Of a stretch of 64,000 nt of DNA, positions 26,622 through 37,459 are shown piece by piece. Each line of letters opens with the position of its first letter. Position 1 is the first letter of the stretch. The position numbers were made by a program, and so were the translations under genes. Under the pieces are notes generated by a model. That model was not told where the DNA came from. It saw only the letters and a list, made by a program, of their open reading frames with translations, and made no database searches. Source of the stretch: Geosiphon pyriformis. Taxonomy: Eukaryota > Glomeromycota > Glomeromycetes > Archaeosporales > Geosiphonaceae. The stretch spans positions 632,028 through 696,027 of the forward strand of contig JAAOMT010000040.1 in assembly GCA_016748015.1 (NCBI GenBank), written 5' to 3'.

Positions 26622-27890
26622 ACCATAAAATGGTTTGAAGCAGATGAAAATTTGAATGAAGAGACGGTTCTTTGTAATCATTTCTTTGGTTATAGTGATT
26701 TAAAAAATGGATACTTTATAAATGTTATTTCGGACCATCACTGAAGTTATTTTTTAACTTTTATTCCTCCAAGAGAATTCAACTACAATTCCTTTCATAA
26801 GTGCTAGTGTGCCTAAAGATTTAAGGTAGCCTTTACTTACTGTTTTAAGCATTAGATGTTGACGCTTCAATATTAAATAATCGTCATTGTTCATAACATT
26901 ATTATCATTATTTTATAAAAAGCGAAATTTTTATATTTTTAAACAGTAGAATCATAAGCAATAGATTCGTTTGCGTTTTTATATATAGATAACGGGTGGT
27001 TTTAATATATCAAATTTAAAAAACTTTCTAAGGTCCTTGGAAATCTTTATAAACTCTCTAAAGTATCAATTTATTTTTTATACTTTTGATAAATATAGTA
27101 AATATTAAAAGAATCAGTAGAAAGAAATCAATTGAGAGAGAATATATAATGTAGTTTTTCACTAAATGTAATAATATCTAAATTCACAATTGATTATGCA
27201 AAGCTGCTTTTAAATTGAAACTTTCCCAATTTATTTAGCTTAATATGGCATTAATAATTAAATAATTGTTTCCAAGCATATTTGTTTATCTGAATAAAAT
27301 AAGGTCATCTACATTGTAAACTCGAATAAATCCTTTTTAGGAAGCCTGGATCATTTGAAATTTTTCATTCGTGTCTATATTTGATACTTTGAAAATGACT
27401 TTATATGGTATATAGAGCTATTTCTTCCTGAAATTTTCTTATTTCGAAAGAAAGTTTTTGCTGCTAAATTCCTTTTATTAAAGGGGGAATTCTTGTATTT
27501 GGGGTAATTAAAAAGAGGTTTGAAATATAATATTATTAGCCTCGGTTGTGTGTAAAAAACATGATATTTCTGTATATACTGAGTAGAATGGTCGGGTTTA
27601 ATTAAAATGCTTTCATATGTTAAAAACTTCTTTTTTTAAAAATATAAATTATTTGAAAGGAATCTCTTATGATTTTTTGATTTATTAAAATTGTTTTCTA
27701 ACTAGGGCTAATTTTTTTGTTCTCTGATATAATAAATGGGTTAAATAATATTCTAATAAAAAACTTTTTTTGGAAACTTTTGTTATTCAATGGAATTAAA
27801 CCTCGTTTTTTCAAGTTTATAATCAAAAAAGTAAATTTAATGACCATTTATATTCAAGATATTAATTTCAAAAACGATTACTTTAATTTT
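26622..27890. other. intergenic sequence with a short coding-like patch
   Basis: At 26627-26744 the plus strand reads about 39 codons of ordinary composition (KWFEADENLNEET, HFFGYSDLKNGYF) ending in TGA. It may be the tail of the kinase pseudogene or a fragment of another gene. The rest is AT-rich without signals. Confidence 0.4.
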
Positions 27891-27894
27891 GGAA

Positions 27895-27995
27895 TTTAAT
27901 TCATTCATTCATTCATTTCCTGTCGTTTAACTAGTGACCAACTGGTTTGAACATGGAACCAAATCACGGTGTAATAAAATCGAGTAATTAAATTA
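27895..27995 (-). pseudogene. S-family last-exon fragment
   Basis: The reverse complement closely matches S2 at about 47315-47405, the last exon and its immediate 3' flank. Shared blocks include ATTACTCGATTTTATTAC, GGTTC.ATGTTCAAACCAGTT and AATGAATGAATT-like sequence. No other exons of the gene are adjacent, and an ATT repeat starts right after it. It is a short truncated duplicate. Confidence 0.75.
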
Positions 27996-27999
27996 TTAT

Positions 28000-28004
28000 A
28001 ATAA

Positions 28005-28036
<32 letters not shown>

Positions 28037-29120
28037 GAAAGAGCACTATTATTTATAACAAAATTAGAATTAATTGTATTTATTGGTAATAATAAAACAA
28101 AATTTGTGTTTTAAAAGACATTAGGAGAATTTTTTTAGAATCTTAAAAAAGTTTGTTGCAATAATTTTAAATAGGGGCAATATTGTTTTTTGGTTATTTT
28201 AGCTTTTTAACTATTTAAAAAACAGTTTTAGAGATAATTAAAAAGAATAATAGCTTTACTTCTAGTTTGTTGTTAAAGATCATAGAACTTTTTGTAATAA
28301 TAGTAATTATGCTAAGACTATTCTTAATGTATTATTTTAATAATACTTTTTCTAATTGTTTTTATAACTGAAAAGACTTTTAAATTGTAGCTGTTTTTGC
28401 TATTATAAAAAAATATGAATTGCTTTTTTTATTTTTTGCTTTGGTTATGGTCATAAAAATTATAAAAGAAAAAAGTTTTTGCTATTAATAATTATTTTTT
28501 TTATTTATATAAATTAATTTTGTTAATATTATTTAATTTTTCATTTATTTTAATATATATTTTATAATTTTATTAAAAAACTACTATAATTTAAATAAAC
28601 TTATTTAATGATTTTGCAAAAGAAATTTTTTTTACATTTTATTAATAATAAGCGATTTTACAATAATAATAATAATAATAATTTTTATAAATCAGATTAT
28701 TGTAGATTTGGTTGTAATTGTTTTAAATAAAATGTTCAATAAGATTTTAATTACGACTAAACAAATTTTAAAAAAGTTTTAATCAATTATTCAAAATAAT
28801 ATAATTAGTGATAATCAAGATTTTTTTTTTTATTTTAAATCAGAATCAGTTTATTTTAATCAAAAAAACTAACTCATTTCAAGATTAAAATGAAAATTAA
28901 AGATTTGATTTTAACTTATAAGTAATGATCTTTATTGAATAATTTTTTGATTAATTTCAAAAAAAAAATAGCTTTAAAAATATTCAAATCCTATGCTAGC
29001 TTTTCAGACAGAAAATATAATTTATTGTTCATACAAAATGTAAGAATCATTGATTTTTACCCCAGCAAATCTTTATATATTATCAAATAGCTTATAAATT
29101 AGTAAAAGTATATATTATAT
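28000..29120. other. AT-only tract with (ATT)n at 28007-28036
   Basis: AT-rich sequence without genes. It includes a short ATT microsatellite and an AAT run near 28662-28680. Confidence 0.5.
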
Positions 29121-29126
29121 AATTTA

Positions 29127-29202
29127 AATTTCCCACGATATCAATATCTTTTAAATTTCCCACGATATCAATATCTCTTAATTTCCCACGATATCAATAT
29201 CT
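29127..29202 (+). promoter_or_regulatory. three tandem copies of a 23-bp unit upstream of the MIF gene
   Basis: The core TTTCCCACGATATCAATATC appears three times with spacing of 27 and 26 bases, 99-174 bases upstream of the MIF start codon. The unit contains CCCACGATATC, which is unusually GC-rich for this region, and GATATC is palindromic. Position and spacing fit repeated transcription-factor sites, but no factor can be named. Confidence 0.6.
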
Positions 29203-29300
29203 TTGTTTATGTCACAAGTTCAGAATTTCCATATAAAAACACAGGATCTCGCACCACGAATTGTGTTCGAATTAATATTTAATTCTACAATTAGAATACA

Positions 29301-29756
29301 ATGCCAACTATTGAAGTTAAAACTAATGTTAAGGTAATTTCTTATTAATAACATAAATTTTAGAATGGTGTAGCTATCAAAAAAGTTCTAATATATAAAT
29401 ATTAATTCTAAAATACTTTTCAACCCAAATCTCTGTATAAAAAGGTTCCTAACCACCAGGATTTTCTTCACGCTCTTAGCAAACTCTCTGCTAAAATTCT
29501 TAACAAACCAATTTCTTTTATCGCCGTGAGTTTAAATGATGAAGCGTCGTTACATTTTGGAGATTCTAATGAACCGGCATACATTGTCAACATAAACTCG
29601 TTGGGAAGTTTCAACCTAGGCCAAAATGAAGCCTTTTCCCAAGAGTATTCAAGTTTTTTTGCAGACAAGTTAGGTGCACCAAAAGACAGGGGATATCTTT
29701 TCTTTAACGATCCTGGAAATGAGAACGTTGGTTGGAAAGGGGCTACTTTTGCATGA
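29301..29756 (+). CDS. macrophage migration inhibitory factor (MIF)-family protein
   Basis: Two exons, 29301-29333 and 29445-29756, join in phase 0 to give 114 aa, the normal MIF length. The start is MPTIEVKTNVK, so Pro2, the catalytic base of the tautomerase superfamily, is present. The second exon carries FLHALSKLSAKILNKPISF, the central LHFGDSNEPA and the family C-terminus DPGNENVGWKGATFA. MIF proteins are small trimeric ketonase/tautomerases found in animals, plants and fungi; physiological substrates in fungi are not clear. No signal peptide is present, so it is probably cytosolic. Three tandem 23-bp elements lie just upstream. No defect is visible. Confidence 0.93.
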
Positions 29757-29759
29757 ATA

Positions 29760-30140
29760 CGTGAATTAATATGCTCTGGATCTGTATTTGTCTAGTTTTA
29801 TCAATTTTTTGTAATGTAATGGATTTAATTTAAGCTGATGGATTTCAAGAGGCTCCTCAGAGGCTTAAATTTTTTTCGAAATATAGTTATTATGAAGTTA
29901 AGCTAGATTCTTTTACAATCTATGATTTTATTAAAATTAACAAATTATGGGATAATAAAGTTAAGCGACCCAAATTCGTTAACCTTGGAAACATATCGTT
30001 ACAATAATTTTTGGAAATATTTACCAAGCTCTTTGAGATAAAATTTACTAGCCTTTGATTATAAAATTTTACATGCAGATAAAATCCGGCAGCACACAAT
30101 CGAAATTATCTGCCACAATTTAATCCATATTAATTATGTG
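29760..30140. other. intergenic sequence downstream of the MIF gene
   Basis: 3' flank of the MIF gene. I see no further gene. Confidence 0.4.
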
Positions 30141-30144
30141 AGAA

Positions 30145-32650
30145 ACTAAAACTCGGTATTTGTAAAATTACTTCACATAATACGGGAATTGACGATTACC
30201 GACACGAAGCTGTCCTAGAGTAATAACATTCGTCCACTCAAACCATGTACAACTCCCGAAACATTTGATTTTAGGAAGATCTTTGAAAGGGTCTCTTGAA
30301 TAAACGTCACTTTCTATATCATCAAACACGAAATAGGAAACCTATTTCTCTCTCTAATTTCTTAGTTGCTCTTAACGCAATCATTACTTCCGTTTCTTCA
30401 GGAGAAATTACGCTAAAATAAAAAGCAAATCAGTTTGATGTAAACATATGAAAATAACAAATCTGCTAATTTAAACGAAAGAATTACTATAAACTTTTTA
30501 GCTTCTATAACTTGCTTCCCATTAAAGCAAATAATAATCTAGCCCATATTTTGCAGAAGATCATGTTCACGAGAATAATAAATAGTGAGTTTCATGCCTC
30601 GAAAATCTTTTTGATAAAAAATTTTTCTCCTATTAAAAAATTTTTCTTGGCGAACAAAATAATTCCTCTGAAAGTATTAGAGACCAAAAGCAGTTTTGAA
30701 TTAGTTTTTTGTTGAATGAATATTAAAGGGGGTTATTATCTAAATTCTTAGTAGAAATTCTTTTTTGATCTTATCAGAAAGAGAAAATTTAAAAAAAGTA
30801 ATATGGAACAGAATTGCAAATTGTTGCAGCATCAAAATCTTATCTTCTTATCAATGTTTTCACATTTTATTTTATAAATGATGAAAAAAGGTTAAATTTA
30901 AAAGTTTTTAAGAGTGGGGAATATTTTGGAGCAAAAGATTATCTATTGATGATATATTTATTATGTTTCAAAATTGGTTCGAGCTATGGATATTTTTAGA
31001 TTAAACGGCAGGCTGTTATGTTAACCTGTTTATTCAGATACTACCAATCACCTTTGAGGATAATGAATGAGTTGTAAAACAAAATGACCCTTTCAATCGT
31101 AGTAAAAAAAGTTTTTTATCATTTTTTTAAGTGAGGTTCTAAAGATACTATTGGTAGATCTGGTTAAAAATCTTTTAACTGTGTGCCACTGGGAATAAAA
31201 GTGTCAAGTGATTACATTAACATTAATCAACCTTGGAAACTTTTTATCAACACGTTGCGCTTTCTGGAATTCAACTCGTTTCCGTCAACCAATTCAAAAA
31301 TTACTCATCTGGTTGAAAAGGATCAATAGGCTGCATTTCTCTATTTACCATTTTTCATTAAATCTTCTCATTTTTTAAAATAAATCAAGAGATTCATTTC
31401 AAATTTTAAAAACTTGTTATTTTCTTTGATGAATCTTCATATTGTAACATTTAATATTTCGAATTTTTATTGCAAAAAGAAGAAATTGTCCTCTAATCGA
31501 GTAAACATCTTGGATGCAAAAATCTCATGAATTATTGGTAAATTGTCAAATCATTAATTTTTTATTTTTATTTTTCTTTTAAGTAATTAAATATTTCCCT
31601 AAAACTGGAACGATTAAAAACTAATAGCTAATCTTGTCAAAAAAATTCTTGTAACAAAAACAAATTTTCAAGAATTTTAGATTGTTTGTTTGAAAGAAAC
31701 CATTTTCAATACCTTTTGACGTTCATTCCACACAAGAACCTTAATTATTTCAAATAAGAATATACATCTATATTAAATTGAAATTTTAAACCGATAAGAG
31801 TTTCTTATCAAAAAAAAAACACCATTCTAAAGTTAAACCATTAAATTATTTATTTCTTGTAAATTAACTTTATCATGTCATGCTATTCTTGGAATCAGGT
31901 CAAACGCATGTTATCTCTTTCAAACTAATCAAGGAAAGAATTAACTTTTAGCCCACAAAATTTCATCCTAATTTAGGACAGATTAAAAAAGGAGAATATA
32001 AACAAATTTGAAATCCTTGAAAGCAATCAATGCAAATCTTACCGTAATATATAAAACCTTTACAATTGATATCTTGCTTCTTTTGTGGACGTTTATTTCC
32101 AAATCATTTTGAAAATATTGACATCAATTTGATTGAGGGAAAGTTTTTAGTTTAGGAATGTGAGGTGTTGATGTTTCATCAAGATTTGTCAGATTTTTTT
32201 CCGGCTGTGACAACACATCCTATCATTCGTAGAATCAATATTTTCCTTGCAGTGCTTTACCATGAAAGACAAAAGGATTAGATCCGTCAAAATTAATTAC
32301 AAAACGATGTCTGACACGTTGAGAGGGTAGATTTATTTCTTGTACAAACATTAATGATATCGCGGGAATTTTCACCACCACCACCATATTGTTTACCACC
32401 TGATTTTTGGGAAATCATCTATCAAAACTTCCTTTTTCTTAAAACCTGTTATCACACACACTATAATTTATATGAACTCATCTCGTCGGCGACAAATACC
32501 GAAATCATAGATTTATACTCGAAATTATCCAATCCTTTTCTCTGTGGTTGTTTGTTTAAAAAAATTTTAATCCTTCAATTTTTGCAGATCGCGAAGAAAG
32601 AATCAAAATTCTAGCAAACAAATTGTTTGAGCAAGGGTTTGGTTTCATCA
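30145..32650 (-). pseudogene. unidentified minus-strand coding remains
   Basis: Several segments of ordinary protein composition lie in order on the minus strand, reading from 32640 down: GLDNFEYKSMISVFVADEMS, then GGKQYGGGGENSRDI, then FVQEINLPSQRVRHRFVINF with DGSNPFVFHGKAL, then NKRPQKKQDINCKGFIYYG ending at a good donor near 32041, then FRGMKLTIYYSREHDLLQ (about 30575), GKQVIEAKKF, VISPEETEVMIALRATKKLE (about 30415), and ESDVYSRDPFKDLPKIKCFG with NVITLGQLRVGNRQF (to about 30165). Stops and frame changes separate many of them. They may be exons of one gene or of two, at least partly decayed. I do not recognise the family. The TLGQxRxGNRQF motif resembles lipase L3, but its surroundings do not. 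Confidence 0.4.
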
Positions 32651-32796
32651 ACGTTTTGATTACCATACGGAAGAAATAAGAACGAATTTATAAAATAATG
32701 AAATTATTATCTTTCGAAAAAGATAAAAAGAGAAAGCAAAAGAAGTGAAAAACTCAAAAACTTTCTACTTAAAACATTTCTGACTGTTGGAAACTT

Positions 32797-32860
32797 ATCA
32801 ATTAATCAATCAAATAACTAACCAATCAATCAATCAATCCAATCAATCAATCAATCAATT
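32797..32860 (+). repeat. CAAT-repeat tract in the 5' leader
   Basis: Runs of AATC/CAAT units (about 12) lie within 80 bases upstream of the start codon at 32876, probably in the 5' untranslated region of the small secreted protein gene. Confidence 0.85.
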
Positions 32861-32875
32861 ATTCAAACAATAAAT

Positions 32876-33390
32876 ATGAAATTCTACACTATCTTGTTCG
32901 CTGTCTTGCTCGTTCTTTCTGTTTGTCTTATGCCAACCGTGCTTTCAACACCAGGCAAAGGGTATTGAAAATAATAAATTTAAGCGTAACTTTGTACATG
33001 TGTTAAAAAAATTTTCGATTGAAAATTTAATTTCATAAACATTTAGTAAAGGGACTAAGCCAAGCGCAGGAACTTCAACTAACTCAACCAGGTAAGTTTC
33101 GTTTGAATGAAGCTTCTAAATATGACAACGAATATTTTGAAACCAAGGATTAATTTTTTCAACGCTTTTTTTTTATGGAATCATTGGATTTTAGTGCTGT
33201 AACATCAGAGACTTCATCAGCCCCCATCTCCGCCCCTGAAACTAGCTCAGAACCTAGTTCTAGCACAACAAACACAAGCACAACTACATCAACAACCTCT
33301 ACTTCAAGCGCTCCAAAAATGCTTATGATCGACTCCATCTTTGTGGCCTTTGCTGGTTGGGCTTTATACCTTTTAGGTTCATTTTACTAA
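32876..33390 (+). CDS. small secreted Ser/Thr-rich protein, possibly membrane or GPI anchored
   Basis: Three exons, 32876-32961, 33047-33091 and 33195-33390, with GT-AG borders and consistent phase, give 108 aa. The first about 22 residues are a strong signal peptide (FYTILFAVLLVLSVCLM). The middle is Ser/Thr/Pro-rich (PSAGTSTNSTS, PETSSEPSSSTTNTSTT) and would be heavily O-mannosylated. The C-terminus is hydrophobic (DSIFVAFAGWALYLLGSFY), which fits a GPI-attachment signal or a single helix. This is the architecture of a cell-wall or surface glycopeptide. No homologue is recognised. The ATG is fixed by the signal peptide, and the CAAT tract lies in the leader. Confidence 0.8.
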
Positions 33391-33394
33391 ATGA

Positions 33395-36160
33395 AATAGG
33401 CCAAAAATACAGTTATAAATGACGATGATAAATATTTTTGCAGTTATCAATCCCTAATTCTTGCTGGTCAAGTAAAGTTTTATACAGTATAATTAGTCAA
33501 AGTTCACTTAATACCTAATGTTAAATTAAACAAATTTTTCAATTATTTTATCGAAATAAAAAATTGAGCTGATTTTAAAACCCCAGAAATATCAATTTCA
33601 TGAATTAAAAGCAGTCAAAGTAAAAAGATGAAGAACTTTGTGAAATACATTTGTAGAAATATGAGCAGAATTAAATAAAATAAACTTGATTCATCTTGTC
33701 TTGACTACGAGGATCTTGCTTATACAAATCTCGAACTATGATATTGATGGTTATTTATACAGAATCTTTAGAAAAGTAGGAAGTCGCTTTTTTCGCCGTG
33801 CAGCACGAAATATCTTGAAAAATCACTCTTATAAACAAAAAATAGGATTGATGCCTATATTAAAGCTGGTAATTTTATCAGAGAAGTTCTCAAATGAATC
33901 TTTCTTCCAGTGTTGAGCTCTAAAGTATGAATTACATATAAAAAATTTTTCATTTATAAATAAATATGGATATTTCAGGTTTTAATAGTGATTAATACAT
34001 GACCACTTTTTTTAACTAAATTATTTGGTCAATTATAAAAAAATCAAGTTCGCATTTATTTAGCATTTTGGAAATTTAATAAATTATAAAATCAAAAAAA
34101 TATTAAATAAATTGATGGTTCTTTGAAAATAGGTTTAAAACACTTAATGGTCAAAAATTAATTAATTTATGCAATTTTAATAATGAACAAAATATAAAAC
34201 TCAATTAATTTTATAATCTGAATGTTAAAAATTAATTTTTTATTTTTTCAATGGCATATACAATTTATAATTATTTGTGTACAATAAGTAAAAAGAATTT
34301 ACTATTTTGGCTTTTTAAAATTTTTTAATAAATTGTTTTTTATAAAAAATATTAAAATATAATAATTTTTTTAATTTTTAACTCAAAATTCAAATTAAAC
34401 AAATTAAACATTGTATTACATAAAAAAATTTAAAAACTAATTTTATATAAATAAAAAAAATAAGTCTTTTTTTGACTAAAAGCTTTATTCTGATTATAAT
34501 TGTTTTAAAACAATAACTAGAACCAATTTTAGTGTTATTATTATTATTACAAAGAGCTTCAAAATTTTTAATAAAGTTTTTAACTGTTATTTTTAAAAGC
34601 AATCAAAAAAATAGCCAAAAGCAACCAATTTTTTTGAAAATGCTTAATGCATTAGTTCTAAGTTTTTTAAAACTTTGAATATTTTATCATTGTTTTAAAA
34701 TTTTTTTTTTGAGAAATAAAACTTTTGGTTTTTTTACTAGATTTACAATATCAATACCAATTATAGAAATAAACATCAATCTAACTGTATATAATACAGT
34801 GATTTTTAATTTAAATAACAATTTTTTATTTTTTTATTTTAACGAGTAAGGCCCAATAACAATAATAACAGTATATATCTCTAAATTAAATCAAAATTAA
34901 CAACCAGTTAGATTTTCAAATCTAAATAAATTTAAACTATTATTTTTAATTATAAAAACAAATCAAGTTGCATTTTAAGACATATTTTTATTTAATTTAT
35001 TTTAGCATTATTTAATTTTAAGAACTAGATTAATAATAAATAAATTAAAAATATTTTTTAAATAGGTAGTTTTATTTTAATAGCTTATTAAAAATTAAAT
35101 TGGTTTATATTAAAACTGTATTTTAATTATTAAATGGTTTTATTAACTCTGTTTTTTCTAATTAATTGGTTATTATTTTTCCTTTAAATTAATTACAAAA
35201 ATATATATCTGTCTTATAATTTAATTTTTGAAAGTTTTTTTATTATTATTGTTTTAAAACTGTTTTATTGTTAAATTAAAATTGAATAATATTATTTTTA
35301 ATTATTACAAATTTAGTAGTCTAAATAATAAAACATTTCAAAAAGTAATAACTTTTAACATAACATTTATAAAATCTAATTCACAATTCTGAATTGCAAA
35401 TCACAAATTGAGTCTCACAAATCTTGCATTTGATTTACTCTGATTGCTTATTACAAAATCTAATTAACCATGTTAAAAATGCAAAGCACAAGATATAAAA
35501 TTATTAAGACATAAAATAACAAATGTTTTTGATTTACAGGTGAAATTTTAAATTCTTCATTTTTCCGAACCTTTTTCACAAAATTTAAAAATAAAACTAT
35601 AAACTATAAAAACTGGATTTTCAAATTTATTTAGAAAGGCTTTATACCCAATATCTAAAACCAGAAACTTTTAATTCTTTGCATTCAGATTGATAAAGGA
35701 ATAAAAATCAAATCTTTCCAGTTTGATTATCTAATTATTTTTTAAATTTAAAAATTCTTTTTTTCATTGTATCTTATGGCATTTTAATAATTGGAAAGAA
35801 GAAAAAAAATTTTATTCTTTTAAATAATATATTATTTTCCACTATTGATTTGAGATCTAGCAGTTTTCTGCATTTTTAGACAAATGGAGCAATAAATCTA
35901 ATTTTCTTGTGCTAAATAATTAAGGGTTTTATTGTTTCGAAAAATACTTTTCCATTTAAATTCGAAAGTTTTATCCTAAATATTTAGTTGTTTACCTGTT
36001 TATCACCACAACAAAAAATTGGGACAAATTAAATTGTGAGGTGCACTGACAAAATTTATTTGAACTACAATGAAAGCCCGAAAAATTTTAGAAAACAATC
36101 CGAAAAAAGCATATTTACTAATTGAGCAATTTTTACATTAGACATTAGTTTCTCAAGTAT
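33395..36160. other. intergenic, largely AT-only
   Basis: 33395-33960 is moderately complex 3' flank. 34000-35500 is an AT-only tract. 35530-36160 is the upstream flank of L2 with slightly higher complexity. I found no gene; the frames at 33686-33916 and 34390-34602 look accidental. Confidence 0.45.
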
Positions 36161-36177
36161 ATCATATATTGTTATCA

Positions 36178-37457
36178 ATGTTTGTACCTATACTTTTTAT
36201 TGCGATTTTGGCCTATTTCAATCTACATATAAATTTTTTAAAATTCAGTAAACCCATTTACAATAAAAGAACCCTCACAAGTGAAAAAATATTAATAAGC
36301 TCAAATTTAAAGTTGAACCTAATTCAAGGTACAAAATTCTTGCTCAAAAAGCCCGAATTTGCCAGTACATTGGATTTCTTGGAATTTGCAGCTAGTCAAG
36401 CAAGTTTGGCATATTGCAGAACTCCAGAGGATTTAAATGATTCGGGACTGGGTGTTTTCGGTAAAATTTTAACATAATCTAATTAAAATTTAATTTGAAG
36501 CCTAATTTTGACGTTTATTTTTTCTGTACTTTTTAGTTCGAGTAAGAGCCGTATCTTTTGATCAAAAAAATCTCTTATTAGTTGTCAGCTTCGAAGCAAA
36601 AAAAACTTTTTTACAATGGCAAGAAAAAAGTTTTAGTTTAACTCCATATAAAGAGATTCCTCAACTTTTGATTGACAAAAAATTTCAAGATGATTATTAT
36701 AAAGCCGACCAATATATCTCGGAGATGATTGGCGAAACTTTGGCATCAAAAGAGTATATCAGTATTCCAGTCAGGCAAATTAATTTGATTGGACATGGTT
36801 ATGGTGGTGGTATGATTCAATTTATTTCATTTTCAAAAATATAACACTTATTTTGTGATAAAAATTCAATCAATTATTTATTCTCCCAAAGTTTATGCAA
36901 CTTTATTAGCTGTAAAATTGACAAAAAATGGATATTCCGTGCCACTCCAAGTTGTTACCTTTGGTACACCACGCATTGGGAGCAGCGGATTCGCAGACTA
37001 TCTAGATTTTCTTGACAATCCATATCATAAAGTTAAAATTTTCCGTGTTACTATTGGAAATGATTTTGTCCCGAGATTGCCAATAAGAAACCTAAGAGAC
37101 GGCCGTCAAATCTTTAAACATTCAAGCAGAGAATTTTGGATTGATTTGAACTGTGATTGTAGATTTAACGCCAAAGAATCTGGATCAGGCTCTATTGGTG
37201 AACAAGTTCGAACAGATACACAAAGTCTGAAAGTATATTTCTGTCAAGGACCTTTTTCAAATATCAAAATAAAGGCATTTACTGAAAACCAGGTAATATT
37301 AAGTGTAATTGGTGCATTAAAAGTTTAGAATTTTAATTAATTGAGACCACTTCAAATATGTATTTTCTAGGAATGTATAAATCAATTCAATAATATTAAT
37401 AGCACCATAAATGAAGGTCCTTATTTTGGTTATCCAATGAGCTACTGCGCAAATTGA
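36178..37457 (+). CDS. L2: secreted class 3 lipase-like pseudoenzyme
   Basis: Four exons, 36178-36460, 36537-36809, 36892-37292 and 37371-37457, all GT-AG and in phase, give 347 aa. The ATG at 36178 starts a signal peptide (PILFIAILAYFNLHINFL). SQASLAYCR near residue 85 is typical of the lipase N-terminal region. The nucleophile elbow at residues 180-185 is GHGYGG, with Gly182 at the Ser position. TFGTPRIGS follows, and GNDFVPRLP gives Asp243. In the final exon the His position of the paralogues (AHxGPYFG) is Asn333 (INEGPYFG). Two of three triad residues are therefore missing, so hydrolase activity is very unlikely, although the open reading frame and splicing are intact. Several Cys residues suggest an extracellular disulphide-bonded protein. 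F-box gene F1 follows 3 kb downstream. Confidence 0.88.
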
Positions 37458-37459
37458 TT

